A DNA stretch of 64,000 nt from Nevskia sp. (GTDB taxonomy: Bacteria > Pseudomonadota > Gammaproteobacteria > Nevskiales > Nevskiaceae), in the NCBI RefSeq assembly GCF_021732705.1, contig NZ_JAKFUM010000003.1, forward strand, positions 186,001 through 250,000. The letters are read 5' to 3'. Position 1 is the stretch's first letter. The number at the start of each line of letters is the position of its first letter. The position numbers and the translations under genes are program-made. The notes under the pieces were generated by a model, which saw only the letters and a program-made list of their open reading frames with translations, did not search any database and was not told the DNA's origin. Below are positions 54,009 through 63,555 of this stretch, in pieces.

Positions 54009-54025
54009 GTATATACGCAATATAC
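54009..54025. promoter_or_regulatory. vapBC operator palindrome
   Basis: GTATAT, 5-bp centre, ATATAC: a perfect inverted repeat 16-32 bp before the vapB start. It is AT-rich in a GC-rich context and probably overlaps the promoter, as in other autoregulated vapBC operons. Confidence 0.7.
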
Positions 54026-54075
54026 GTCTGTGTGTGGCGAGCCGGCAAGCTGCTGGGGAAGCCGCCAACCGAGCC

Positions 54076-54312
54076 TCAGACCCAGCCGCGTTTCCACACC
54101 GCCGCATCGGTCAGCGTCCGCCACGCGATCCGCTGCACGCGGCCGGAATGCACGGCCTGCAGGTCGATGTCGACCACCGGCGCCTCCGGCGGCATCGGCT
54201 CGACCACCGCGATCACGAGGAAGTGCTTTTCCTTGTTGACCGGCCGCACGGCGGTCCACTTGGTGTTCAGCAGTTTCTTCGGGCTCAACGGGGTGCGGGC
54301 AGGGTCGGTCAT
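54076..54312 (-). CDS. TIGR02450 family small protein
   Basis: A 78-residue conserved hypothetical. LSPKKLLNTKWTAVRPVNKEKHFLV matches the TIGR02450 motif (split by its own rules into PKKLLNTKW and NKEKHF), and the C-terminus IAWRTLTDAAVWKRGW is also conserved. Function unknown. It is divergent from the Hsp70-like gene. Confidence 0.85.
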   Translation of the reverse strand: MTDPARTPLSPKKLLNTKWTAVRPVNKEKHFLVIAVVEPMPPEAPVVDIDLQAVHSGRVQRIAWRTLTDAAVWKRGWV

Positions 54313-54422
54313 GGCGCGCGCAGTCTACGGGGTCGTCATCGACGATGGCCGATGCCGGTAAACTGCGCGGCCCTCACCCGCTCCGACCTCGCGTCGCGAC
54401 CGGTTATTGCGCCGACCTCGCC

Positions 54423-55682
54423 ATGACTTCCTACGCTGCCATCGACTTCGGCACCTCGAATTCCGCCGTCTGCATCGGCGATTCCGCAGCCGCCTCCGCC
54501 ACGCTCGTGGCGCTCGAAGGTGATCGCGAAACGCTGCCGACCGCGGTGTTCTTCAACGCCGACGAGCATTCCGTCGCGTTCGGCCGGCAGGCCATCGCCG
54601 AGTACCAGGCGGGCTACGGCGGTCGCCTGATGCGCTCGCTGAAAAGCCTGCTCGGCAGCGAGCTGATCAACGAGACGACGATCATCGAAGGCCAGCCGGT
54701 GGCCTATCGCGACATCATCAGCCGCTTCCTGAACCACCTGAAGCGCACGGGCGAAGCGCAGGCCGGCGGCGAGCTGAGCCGGGTGGTGCTCGGCCGCCCG
54801 GTCCATTTCGTCGACGACAACCCGGAACGCGACCAACTGGCCGAGATCACGCTGCGCGAGATCGCCGAAGCGGTGGGCTTCCGCGACGTGTGCTTCCAGT
54901 ACGAGCCGATTGCCGCCGCGCTCGACTACGAACGCGCACTGACGAAGGACGCCGTGGTACTCGTCGCCGACATCGGCGGCGGTACCTCGGATTTCTCGGT
55001 GGTGCGGCTCGGCCCGGGCCGGGCCCGCAATCTCGATCGCAGCGGTGACGTGCTGGCCAACGGCGGCATTCACATCGCCGGCACCGATTTCGACCAGTAC
55101 CTGAGCTTGCGCTCGGCGATGACCTGCCTGGGCCTCGGCGCGCCCGGCCGCAACGGCAAGCAGGTGCCGTCGCAGATCTATTTCGAGCTGTCGACCTGGC
55201 ACCAGATCAACTTCCTGTATGCCCGCAAGGCGCTGGCCGATGCCCAGACCCTCGACATCTTCTACGACCAGCCGGTGCACCATCAGCGGATGATGAAGGT
55301 GCTGCGCGAGCGCGAAGGCCATCGCATCGCCGGTCTCGTGGAAGACGCCAAGGTGCAGGTCGCCGACGGCGGTCGGGCGCGGCTCGATCTCGATTTCATC
55401 GAGGACGGGCTCGGCATCGACATCGACGGCGACCTGCTGGCGCGCGCGATCGACGCGGCGATCGGCAAGATCGTGCAGACCGCGATCGCCACCGTCGAAG
55501 ACGCCGGGCTCGACGCCTCGGCCATCGACGCCGTCTACTTCACCGGCGGCTCCACCGGCATCCGCGCGCTGCGCGCCGCGATCTCGGCCGCGTTCGACAA
55601 CGCCGACACGGTGATGGGCGATCCGTTCGCCAGCGTGGCCCGCGGGCTCGGCGTGTACGCGCAACGGCTGTTCCGCAGCTAG
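54423..55682 (+). CDS. yegD: Hsp70-like ATPase (YegD type)
   Basis: A 419-residue actin-fold ATPase related to the nucleotide-binding domain of DnaK but without a substrate-binding domain. Phosphate-1 motif AIDFGTSNSAVCIG, phosphate-2 ADIGGGTSDFSVV and the adenosine motif FTGGSTGIRALR are present. E. coli YegD is the closest named relative; its role is unclear. ATG 54423 is chosen because homology starts at the third codon. The 3' end overlaps the convergent decarboxylase gene by 4 bp. Confidence 0.88.
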   Translation: MTSYAAIDFGTSNSAVCIGDSAAASATLVALEGDRETLPTAVFFNADEHSVAFGRQAIAEYQAGYGGRLMRSLKSLLGSELINETTIIEGQPVAYRDIISRFLNHLKRTGEAQAGGELSRVVLGRPVHFVDDNPERDQLAEITLREIAEAVGFRDVCFQYEPIAAALDYERALTKDAVVLVADIGGGTSDFSVVRLGPGRARNLDRSGDVLANGGIHIAGTDFDQYLSLRSAMTCLGLGAPGRNGKQVPSQIYFELSTWHQINFLYARKALADAQTLDIFYDQPVHHQRMMKVLREREGHRIAGLVEDAKVQVADGGRARLDLDFIEDGLGIDIDGDLLARAIDAAIGKIVQTAIATVEDAGLDASAIDAVYFTGGSTGIRALRAAISAAFDNADTVMGDPFASVARGLGVYAQRLFRS

Positions 55683-57070
55683 GGCACGGCACGCGCGAGC
55701 GCGGCGGCCACGCGCTCGACATCGGCATCGGTCGTGCGCCAGTTGCTGAAGGCGGCGCGCACGGCCCAGATGCCGTCGAGCACGGTCGGCGTGACGAACA
55801 CGTCGCCGCTGTCGCGCACCGTGCGGACATAGGCCTGCACGCGGGCTTCGCTCGGCGCTTCGGCGAGCGTGAAGCAGACCACGTTCATCCGGACCGGGGC
55901 GAGGCGGCGCAGGCCGGGTGTGGCATCGATCCGCGCGCCCAGCGAGGCGGCCAGCCGGATGTTCCGCTGCACGATCTCGGCATGACCGTCGCGTCCGTAC
56001 GCGGCCAGCGAGAACCAGGTGGCCAGCGCCCGCAGGCGGCGCGAGTTTTCCGGCGTCAGGTGAACGAAATCGGGCTCCGCGGCGGCGGCGGGCACATTCA
56101 GATAGGCCGCCGCGTTCTGGAACACGCGCTGCTGCAGGTCGCGCCGGCGGCTGAACTGCACGGCGCTGTCGTACGGCACGTTCAGCCACTTATGCAGGTC
56201 GATGCAGATCGAGTCCGCGGCATCGAGCGCCGCCACCAGCCCCGCATGCGGCGGCGAGAGGGCTGCGAACGCGCCGAACGCGGCATCGACATGCAGCCAG
56301 AACGGGTGCCGTGCCTTCAGCGCCGCAATCGCGGCCAGATCATCGAAATCGACCGTGTTCACGGTGCCGGCGTTGGCGACCACGATCACCGGCGTGCCGC
56401 GCTGCGCCGCCAGCGCCGCATCGAGCGCGGCGATGTCGACCGCTTCACGTCCCGGCAGCAGGGCCACCGTCCTGACCGCCGAACGCCCGAGCCCGAGCAG
56501 CGAGGCCGCCTTGTAGATGCTGGAGTGCGCCGCGCCCGACAGCACCGTGACCGGGCCAAGCGCGGCCAGACCATCGTCGCTGATCCGCACGCCGCGCTGC
56601 TCGCCGAGCCATTCGCGGGCGATCGCCAGACCGACGACGTTCGACATCGTCGCCCCGGTCACGAACACGCCCCGATGGTCGTCGCCCAGCCCGAACAGCT
56701 CGCGCAGCCAGCGCACGGCCTCGCGTTCGAGATCCGGCGCGGCGCTGTCGATGCCGGCGGTCGGATTCTGGTCGTAGCTGCCGGTCAGCCAGTCGCCGGC
56801 GAGCCCGGCCGGGGTTGCGCCGCCGGTGACGAAGCCGAGATAGCGCGGCCCGGCGCTGCCGGAAAAGCCGGCCTGCCAGTCCGCTTCGAAGCGGGCGAGT
56901 GCGGCCGCGAGTCCTGCGCCGTGCTGCGGCAATGCCGATGCGCTGCGCGCAACCGGTGCCTGCGCGGCGGCGCGATCGTCGAGCCCGTGCAGGGCCGCCA
57001 CCGCGTGGCGGCGCACCTGTTCGAGCAGCGGGTCGAGGTTGGCGAGGTCGGCGGCAAGCGTCGGATGCAT
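55679..57070 (-). CDS. PLP-dependent decarboxylase (group II, AADC/GAD-like)
   Basis: A 463-residue fold-type-I PLP enzyme. The Schiff-base Lys is in SICIDLHKWLNVPYD; the PLP-binding Asp region is LHVDAAFGAF. FVTGATMSNVVGLAIAREW resembles the group II decarboxylases of aromatic amino acids or glutamate. Substrate uncertain. ATG 57070 (MHPTLA) fits family length better than the longer frame. It is divergent from the MFS gene. Confidence 0.88.
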   Translation of the reverse strand: MHPTLAADLANLDPLLEQVRRHAVAALHGLDDRAAAQAPVARSASALPQHGAGLAAALARFEADWQAGFSGSAGPRYLGFVTGGATPAGLAGDWLTGSYDQNPTAGIDSAAPDLEREAVRWLRELFGLGDDHRGVFVTGATMSNVVGLAIAREWLGEQRGVRISDDGLAALGPVTVLSGAAHSSIYKAASLLGLGRSAVRTVALLPGREAVDIAALDAALAAQRGTPVIVVANAGTVNTVDFDDLAAIAALKARHPFWLHVDAAFGAFAALSPPHAGLVAALDAADSICIDLHKWLNVPYDSAVQFSRRRDLQQRVFQNAAAYLNVPAAAAEPDFVHLTPENSRRLRALATWFSLAAYGRDGHAEIVQRNIRLAASLGARIDATPGLRRLAPVRMNVVCFTLAEAPSEARVQAYVRTVRDSGDVFVTPTVLDGIWAVRAAFSNWRTTDADVERVAAALARAVP

Positions 57071-57210
57071 GGGTTGGGGCCGGTCAGAGGCCAAAATCGG
57101 GCGATGGGACGATGGTAGGCGGGCCGGCACGGGGCGACACTGAAAGTCACTTATGATCGGGCTCAAGCCGGCTCACAGAAGCCGGTCTCGAGAACGACCA
57201 GGAGGAGACG

Positions 57211-58560
57211 ATGCAGCCCACGGGCACCGAATACCCGCCGGCGCGGCTGGCGTGGACCACGGTCGCGATCCTGATGCTCGCCTACGTCTTCTCGTTCATC
57301 GATCGCCAGATCCTGAACCTGCTGGTGGCGCCGGTGCGGCGCGACCTGCAGATCAGCGACACGCAGATGAGCTATCTGCTGGGCCTGAGTTTCGCGCTGT
57401 TCTACACGATCTGCGGCATTCCGCTCGGGCGACTGGCGGATACCCGATCGCGGCGCGGCCTGATCGCCACCGGCCTCGTGTTCTGGAGCGCGATGACCGC
57501 CGGCTGCGGTCTGGCCCGCAGCTACGGCACCTTCCTGCTGTTCCGCATGGGCGTCGGCGTCGGCGAGGCGACCCTGAGTCCGAGCGCCTACTCGCTGCTG
57601 GCCGACAGCTTCCCGAAAGAGCGCCGGGCGACCGCGATCAGCGTCTATTCGATGGGCATCTACCTCGGCTCCGGGCTCGCGTTCCTGCTGGGCGGGCTGG
57701 TCATCAAGTTCGCGTCCGCCGCCGGCGAGATCACCTTGCCGATCGTCGGGGACGTGCGTCCGTGGCAGATGGTGTTCCTCGTGCTCGGCGTGTCCGGCCT
57801 CGTGTTCAGCCTCGCCGTGCTCGCGATCCGGGAGCCGACGCGCAAGGGTGTCGGCGCCGGCGTGGCGGTACCGCTGAAGGATTTCGCGGCGTGGATGAAC
57901 GCCAATCGCCGCACGGTGCTGCATCACAACGTCGGCGTGGCGCTGATGTCGTTCGCGGCGTACGGCGCGGCGGCCTGGGTGCCGAGCTTCTTCATCCGCA
58001 CCTATGGCTGGGATGCCCCGACGACCGGGCTGGTCTACGGCGCGATCACCGCGGTGTTCGGTGCCAGCGGCATCGTCTTCGGCGGCCGGTTCGCCGATCG
58101 CCTGCTGGCGCGCGGCCAGCACGATGCCGCGATGCGCGTGGCGATGTACGGCGCGATCGCCTCGGTGCCGTTCCTCGTCAGCTTCCCGCTGGCGCCGACG
58201 CCGCAGCTGGCTGCGCTGCTGCTGGCGCCGTCGGTGTTCTGCCTGGCGATGCCGTTCGGCGTGGCCCCGGCCGCGATTCAGGAAATCATGCCGAACGCGC
58301 TGCGCAGCCAGGCCTCGGCGGTCTATCTGTTCGTGGTCAATCTGATCGGTCTGGGCCTCGGGCCCACGGCCGTCGCGTTGTGCACGGACTACGTGTTCCA
58401 CGACGACAAGGCCGTGCGCTACAGCCTGCTGATCGTTTCGACCGTCGCCGTGCTGGGTGCCGCGACGCTGCTCGCCACCGGCCTGCGCCACTACCGCGAC
58501 AGCATCGAGCGGCTGAAGACCTGGGATTTCGCGCCGCAGGCGCCGGGCACCACGCGATGA
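57211..58560 (+). CDS. MFS transporter
   Basis: A 449-residue permease with 12 predicted helices. FSFIDRQILNLLVAPVRRD at helix 1 and GIPLGRLADTRSRRG between helices 2 and 3 are the MFS signature. It resembles the spinster-like / hexuronate-type subfamily. GGAGGAG lies 6 nt before ATG. Its stop overlaps the panE start (ATGA), so substrate and pantothenate-type metabolism may be linked, but this is weak evidence. Confidence 0.9.
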   Translation: MQPTGTEYPPARLAWTTVAILMLAYVFSFIDRQILNLLVAPVRRDLQISDTQMSYLLGLSFALFYTICGIPLGRLADTRSRRGLIATGLVFWSAMTAGCGLARSYGTFLLFRMGVGVGEATLSPSAYSLLADSFPKERRATAISVYSMGIYLGSGLAFLLGGLVIKFASAAGEITLPIVGDVRPWQMVFLVLGVSGLVFSLAVLAIREPTRKGVGAGVAVPLKDFAAWMNANRRTVLHHNVGVALMSFAAYGAAAWVPSFFIRTYGWDAPTTGLVYGAITAVFGASGIVFGGRFADRLLARGQHDAAMRVAMYGAIASVPFLVSFPLAPTPQLAALLLAPSVFCLAMPFGVAPAAIQEIMPNALRSQASAVYLFVVNLIGLGLGPTAVALCTDYVFHDDKAVRYSLLIVSTVAVLGAATLLATGLRHYRDSIERLKTWDFAPQAPGTTR

Positions 58561-59582
58561 GCGAGCCGGAAATCGCCGTCTTCGGCGCCGGCAGCGTCGG
58601 CTGCTATCTCGGCGGGCGCCTGCTCGCCACCGGCGCCAACGTGCACTTCATCGGCCGCGCGCGGATCGCAGCCGAGGTCGCCGCGCATGGCCTGCACTGC
58701 ACCGACCTGCACGGCGCCGATCATCGCGTGGCGCCCGGCATCGCCCGGTTTTCGGAAGATCCGGACAGCGTGCGCAGTGCCGATGTCGTGCTGGTCACGG
58801 TCAAGTCCGCCGCCACCGACGTCGCGGCGCGGGAACTGGCCGGGCGACTGAAGCCCGGCGCCCTCGTCATCAGCTTCCAGAACGGTCTGCGCAATGCCGA
58901 CGTGCTGCGCGCCGGCTTGCCGGGCGTGACCGTGCTGACCGGGATGGTGCCGTTCAACGTGCTGGCGCGCGGGCAGGGGCGGTTCCATCACGGTTCGGAT
59001 GGCGTACTGGCGTCCGAATATCACCCCGCGCTCAAGGACCTCGGCTTGATCGAGGTGTTCGGCCGCAGCGGCCTTGTCTTGATTTGCCATGCCGACATGC
59101 GCGCCGTGCAGTGGGGCAAGCTGCTGCTGAACCTGAACAACGCGATCAACGCGCTGAGCGGCGTGCCGCTGAAGGAAGAGCTGTCGCAGCGCGGCTTCCG
59201 CCGCTGCCTTGCCGCCGCGCAGGCGGAGACCCTGGCGCTGCTCGATGCCGCGAACATCCCGGTGGCGCAGCTGACCAAGGTGCCGCCGCACTGGTTGCCG
59301 CGGCTGCTGTCGCTGCCGGATTTCCTGTTCACCCGGCTCGCCAAGCAGATGGTCGCGATCGATCCGCTGGCGCGCTCGTCGACCTGGGAAGACCTCGAAG
59401 CCGGCCGCGCGACCGAGGTCGACTACATCAACGGCGCGGTGGTGAAGCTCGCGGAGTCGATGGGCTGGCAGGCGCCGGTCAACGCGACCCTGGTCGCGCT
59501 GATTCGCGATGCCGAACGCGGCGGCCGTCGCGACTGGACGGCGCGCGAACTGCACGCCGCGCTGGAAGCGGCGGCGCGCTGA
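58557..59582 (+). CDS. panE: 2-dehydropantoate 2-reductase (ApbA/PanE)
   Basis: A 341-residue NADPH-dependent ketopantoate reductase family protein. The Rossmann motif is IAVFGAGSVGCYLGG, followed by VTVKSAATD, QNGLRN, and the catalytic Lys in WGKLLLNLNNAINAL. It would make pantoate for coenzyme A, although the family also contains paralogues with other substrates; the operon with an MFS transporter hints at a paralogue. The start overlaps the MFS stop by 4 nt. Confidence 0.85.
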   Translation: MSEPEIAVFGAGSVGCYLGGRLLATGANVHFIGRARIAAEVAAHGLHCTDLHGADHRVAPGIARFSEDPDSVRSADVVLVTVKSAATDVAARELAGRLKPGALVISFQNGLRNADVLRAGLPGVTVLTGMVPFNVLARGQGRFHHGSDGVLASEYHPALKDLGLIEVFGRSGLVLICHADMRAVQWGKLLLNLNNAINALSGVPLKEELSQRGFRRCLAAAQAETLALLDAANIPVAQLTKVPPHWLPRLLSLPDFLFTRLAKQMVAIDPLARSSTWEDLEAGRATEVDYINGAVVKLAESMGWQAPVNATLVALIRDAERGGRRDWTARELHAALEAAAR

Positions 59583-59585
59583 GCG

Positions 59586-60902
59586 TCACGCGCGCGCCTT
59601 CACCGTCAGCGTGAAGGTTTCGGTGGTCGGCGCGCCGGGTCCGTCGCAGGTCAAGGTGTAGCGGTACTGGCCGGGCAGCGCGGGCGTGATGGTTTCGCTG
59701 CCGCGCGTCGCCCGCGACCCGCGCCAGGCACCGGATGCCGTGCAGGCGTCGGCATGGATCGCGTCCCAGTGCAGCCGCAGCGACTGACCCCGAACCACGG
59801 TGGCGCTGCCGCCGTCATCGCTCGGTGCCGCGTTGCCGCTGCCGAACCGGACCACCGGCGGTGCCAGCATCCGGAAGATCGTCCCCAGATCGTGCGTGCC
59901 GCCATAGCGGGTGACGCCATGGAAAACGCCGTCGCCGGTTTCCACCAGCGCCTGTTGTCCCTCGTAGCCGTCGGTCCGGGCATTCAGGGTGTGCAGCACG
60001 CGGAAGTGGCTGCCGTCCGGCGCGACCCGGAACACGGTGCCACCGGGCCGCACGATCGGTCCGGCGAACGGATTGACGATCGAGGTCAGGCCGTAGAGGT
60101 AGCCATCGCGGCCCTCGGTCACGGTCGCTGACGGGAAGCTGCCGTCGCTGCCGGTGAAGGCATGCAGCTGCCGGTAGCCGCTGCCGTCCGGTTCGATCCG
60201 GTAGACGGTGCCGGCACCGCGCGGGCCGCCGCCGAAGGTCGTGCCGAACAGCGTGCCCGAGCGGCTCTGGATCGGCGGTGCGTACGGCATCACACCGTCG
60301 CCGGGGATGAAGCGGTGCAGCAGGGTGTAGCCGCTGCCATCGGCCTCGACCCGGAACACGACGCCCGTGTTGGTCTCGGAATAGTCGCCGCTGGCCGTGC
60401 CGTACAGGCGGCCGTCGCGGCCCGGTACCAGCGCGTTCGGGTAGTAGCCGTCGGCGCCGCCGCGGCGGAAGGTGACGATCGTGCGGAAGTCGCTGCCATC
60501 CGGATTCACGCGCCACAGCGTGCCGTCCTCGCCGGCATTGCCGCCGCGCGAGGCGGTGACATAGACGCGCTGATCGGCGGCGAGCAGCAGGCCGGCCGGG
60601 TAGGTGCCGGCGGCGGCGTTGGTGTACGACAGCGGGGCCAGCGTCTGCATCTGGCCATCGGCCAGCCGGAAGCGATAGATCGCACCGTTGTCCGTGCTGA
60701 TCGCGCCGGCAACGCCGTACAGATAGCCATCGCCACCGTCGGCGATCGGGCCGATCAGCGTTCGCTGCGCGCTGTGATGGAGGACCGCGAAGCCGTCGTC
60801 ATCGCGGCCGGGCAGCGGCAGGGCGGCGGTTGCCGCCGCAGACACGCCGAAGAGCGCGGCGGCGCAGCGGCGACGACGGAGGATCAGCAGCTTGCCGGTC
60901 AT
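59586..60902 (-). CDS. Secreted GloVer-repeat protein
   Basis: A 438-residue exported protein with a signal peptide (~1-32). Six or so ~50-residue repeats each carry a DGYLYG / DGRLYG / GTLFG step, then GTVFRV or GTVYRI and DGSGY or DGSHF with a hydrophobic LLH/VLH strand: the tandem GloVer repeat, probably a beta-propeller. The last ~90 residues look like an Ig-like domain (CTASGAW, RYTLTCDG). Function unknown; such proteins are common in xanthomonad-like bacteria. Confidence 0.82.
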   Translation of the reverse strand: MTGKLLILRRRRCAAALFGVSAAATAALPLPGRDDDGFAVLHHSAQRTLIGPIADGGDGYLYGVAGAISTDNGAIYRFRLADGQMQTLAPLSYTNAAAGTYPAGLLLAADQRVYVTASRGGNAGEDGTLWRVNPDGSDFRTIVTFRRGGADGYYPNALVPGRDGRLYGTASGDYSETNTGVVFRVEADGSGYTLLHRFIPGDGVMPYAPPIQSRSGTLFGTTFGGGPRGAGTVYRIEPDGSGYRQLHAFTGSDGSFPSATVTEGRDGYLYGLTSIVNPFAGPIVRPGGTVFRVAPDGSHFRVLHTLNARTDGYEGQQALVETGDGVFHGVTRYGGTHDLGTIFRMLAPPVVRFGSGNAAPSDDGGSATVVRGQSLRLHWDAIHADACTASGAWRGSRATRGSETITPALPGQYRYTLTCDGPGAPTTETFTLTVKARA

Positions 60903-60957
60903 GATCGAGGCGTCCGGTCGGGCGAGCCTCGATCATAAGCGGCCGGGCAGGCCGTTT

Positions 60958-63204
60958 TCAGCCGCCGTAACGCACGCTGCGCTGGCAGCCGTCGAGCGTC
61001 ACGGTGACCGGGCCATCGGTGTCGACGTCGAGCACGGCGTCGCAGCCGAGCCGGGCGCGGGACGGCGTCACCGTGATCGCGGCCAGATTGCGCACGGTCA
61101 GGCTCAGCCGATTCTCGATCGGCGTGGCCGCGCCGCGCGCCCAGGTCTGCAGCTGGCGGGTATACGCGATCACCGGCAGGAAGCCGTCGGTCAGCAGGCC
61201 GACGCCGCGCTGGATGCCGCTCGGAATCGGCTCGCGCTCGGCACCGAAGGCATGCGAGAACGCGTCGATGCTGGCGCGCGGCGCATCCGCCGTGCCATTG
61301 CGCAAGCGCAGGCCGGACAGCCAGTACGCGTGGTCGGCGACCATGCCGACGTTCGCGAAGTCCATCTTCGGATTGACCACGTAGCTGATCCGCGCCGGAT
61401 TGCGGTCGACCACGGCATCGCCGAGGAAGGTGGCGGCATCGGCCCAGCTGTCGTTGATCGCCAAGGTCAGATGCTCGCCCGGCGTGTGGCTGCGGTACTC
61501 GTAGCGATAGCCGAGTCGCGCCAGCTCGTTCGCCTGCCGCTGCGGGCCGGGGAACGGCACCAGCTGGTCGGTCAGCATGATCCACATCTGGATCGGGATA
61601 TGGCGCAGGCCGGCCAGCTGATGGAACGTGTTCGAGGCTTCGCCGCCGGTCGGCTCGAACGGCGGGACCCAGAAGCCGACACCGGGCGGGCCGACGGCGG
61701 TCTGGGCGACGGCGAACAGGTCCGGATGCCGCGTGGCGTTGCGGAACGTGCCGTAGCCGCCCATCGAGTAGCCGGTGATCGCGACGTGATCCGGCGACAG
61801 GTTGTAGTGGCGCGCGGCATCGGCCCAGACCTCGAAGGTATCGGCCCCGGCGTATTCGACATACCAGCCGTCCGGTCCGCGCCCGGTCGGCGTGATGACG
61901 ATGTGGCCGCGTCCCCGCTCGCCGAGCTGGCTCTGGTTGCGGCTGCCGCTGTACTGGTTGTAGTTGCCGGCCAGCGAATGCAGCAGCAGGGTCAGGCCGT
62001 AGCCACCGACCGGTTCCGGCTTGCTCGGCACGTAGATCGCGTACGGCTGCAGGCGGCCGCGCAGTTCGCCGAGACAGCCCTCGTTGCCGCCACAGACGAC
62101 GCTGTAGTTCGCGCCCTGCGCGGTCTCGAAGCGGCTGGCCATGATCCGGTTCAGCGCGCCGACGGTCGGCGTGCCGCCGGGCTGGTTCGCCATGTCGTCA
62201 TTGACGTTGCCGGCGAGCTTGGCGAAGTCGACCGTCGCATAGAAATTGCCGAAATCGCCGCCGGCCAGGGTCGTGGCCTGTCGACGATCGCGCCACCACG
62301 CCGGCAGCACCAGCGTCTGGGCGATGGCGTTGACGTCCGGCAGCAACTCGTCGTACCGGAAGCCGGCATTGAAGAAGGCGCTCGGCGTCAGCAGCCGGCC
62401 GCGGCCACCCGGGCGCGTCTGGCTCGCCGCCGTCAGCGGCAGCAGGTAGCGATCGGATGCGACATCCCACAGGCCCACGCCGATCGCGAAGCGCGCGACG
62501 CCGGTGCCGGGATTCCAGACGCTGCGCGGCACGCGCACCTCGATCTGCCGCCGCACCGGATCGACGGAAACGACCGGCGCCACGGCGGAGACCGCGCCGG
62601 TGCGGGCATTGCTGAGCACGGCGGTGTTGCCGTGCACGGTCAGGAACCAGTCGGCGCGGGCGCGGGTATTGGCCCCGAACGGGGCCTCGGCCGCGGCACT
62701 TCCCGGCGTGCCGAGCGCGATGGTGAAGGCGCTGCGCGTCGAATCGAGCAAGGTGTTGAGCGTGACGCGGAACGCCGTGGCGTCGGTCAGCGCGCGCACC
62801 CGGAACTCGACCAGATCGGCTGCGTTGTTCGCGTAGATCGGATCGCGCGGGTAGGTGTAGCTGCCGGCCGGGCGCGAGAACAGGTTGCCGGCCAGCGGGT
62901 TGCCCGGAATGCCGGTACGCGGGTCGGTCGGGTCCGGCACGCCGAGCGCGCCGTGATCGTCGTAGAGATAGTCCTGATACAGGAATTCGCCATCGCGATA
63001 GGCGCTGGCACCGGAAATCAGGATCGGCGCGGCGCGCCAGATGCCGGTGTTCTGCAGCTGCGGCGCATCGAACGCCGGGGCGTACAGGATGTCCGGACCG
63101 GGCCGCGGGCCGGGCCCGGTATACAGCGACGCAGCCTGCGCGCCCGCCACGGTCGCCAGCAGACAGACAGTCACGGCGGCAAGCGCCGCCGAACGGATCG
63201 ACAT
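60958..63204 (-). CDS. Secreted alpha/beta hydrolase (prolyl-oligopeptidase/esterase-like)
   Basis: A 748-residue exported protein. Signal peptide ~1-24 (AGAQA). The N-terminal ~380 residues are a beta-rich domain of unknown type; the catalytic alpha/beta-hydrolase domain follows with LTLLLHSLAGN (oxyanion strand), HVAITGYSMGGYGTF (nucleophile Ser of GYSMGG) and the late HTPGEHLTL, where the His is probably catalytic. The C-terminal ~90 residues resemble a beta-sandwich. Likely an extracellular esterase or peptidase. ATG 63204 has GGGAG 9 nt upstream. Confidence 0.8.
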   Translation of the reverse strand: MSIRSAALAAVTVCLLATVAGAQAASLYTGPGPRPGPDILYAPAFDAPQLQNTGIWRAAPILISGASAYRDGEFLYQDYLYDDHGALGVPDPTDPRTGIPGNPLAGNLFSRPAGSYTYPRDPIYANNAADLVEFRVRALTDATAFRVTLNTLLDSTRSAFTIALGTPGSAAAEAPFGANTRARADWFLTVHGNTAVLSNARTGAVSAVAPVVSVDPVRRQIEVRVPRSVWNPGTGVARFAIGVGLWDVASDRYLLPLTAASQTRPGGRGRLLTPSAFFNAGFRYDELLPDVNAIAQTLVLPAWWRDRRQATTLAGGDFGNFYATVDFAKLAGNVNDDMANQPGGTPTVGALNRIMASRFETAQGANYSVVCGGNEGCLGELRGRLQPYAIYVPSKPEPVGGYGLTLLLHSLAGNYNQYSGSRNQSQLGERGRGHIVITPTGRGPDGWYVEYAGADTFEVWADAARHYNLSPDHVAITGYSMGGYGTFRNATRHPDLFAVAQTAVGPPGVGFWVPPFEPTGGEASNTFHQLAGLRHIPIQMWIMLTDQLVPFPGPQRQANELARLGYRYEYRSHTPGEHLTLAINDSWADAATFLGDAVVDRNPARISYVVNPKMDFANVGMVADHAYWLSGLRLRNGTADAPRASIDAFSHAFGAEREPIPSGIQRGVGLLTDGFLPVIAYTRQLQTWARGAATPIENRLSLTVRNLAAITVTPSRARLGCDAVLDVDTDGPVTVTLDGCQRSVRYGG

Positions 63205-63555
63205 CGTGTTTCTCCCATGCACCGCAGTCGAGCCGTGATCGGCTCAGAGGTTCTTGTTCGGAACGAGCGGGAATGGACCTATCGATATTCCCGCCGCTCG
63301 GCAGGTATACGAACAAGTGTTCACCGAGTCAATCGCACGCGATGACCCAGCGGGCCGCGGTGAAACGGGGAAAGCCGCCGGCACGGGGCCGTGAAGTTGG
63401 AGCGGGTGATGGGAACAGTTCCAATCATCCAACCCGTTGATTGATAACGGATTTATCCCGTTCGCTCCTCGGGATATGGCCGCTTAGTGTACCGCAGCCG
63501 CTCGCTCGAACGCGAGGTACTTTCGCTGCCGTCCGGTGACGGCCAGCGGCAGCCA
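63205..63555. other. Intergenic region with nested inverted repeats
   Basis: 350 bp between the secreted hydrolase and the LysR gene. Besides the inverted repeat described separately (63253-63317) and a short AACGG/CCGTT pair near 63440, I see no gene, RNA or mobile element. Confidence 0.6.
63253..63317. repeat. Nested inverted repeat upstream of the secreted hydrolase gene
   Basis: Outer arms CTTGTTCG (63253-63260) and CGAACAAG (63310-63317); inner arms GAGCGGGAAT (63265-63274) and ATTCCCGCCGCTC (63287-63299, three extra bases). It lies 49-113 bp before the hydrolase start and may be an operator or a structured leader. Confidence 0.45.

Noticed and set aside
60892..63345. Plus-strand open frame of 817 codons opposite the secreted hydrolase
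   Set aside because: Antisense shadow; the minus strand has signal peptide, nucleophile elbow and ribosome-binding site.
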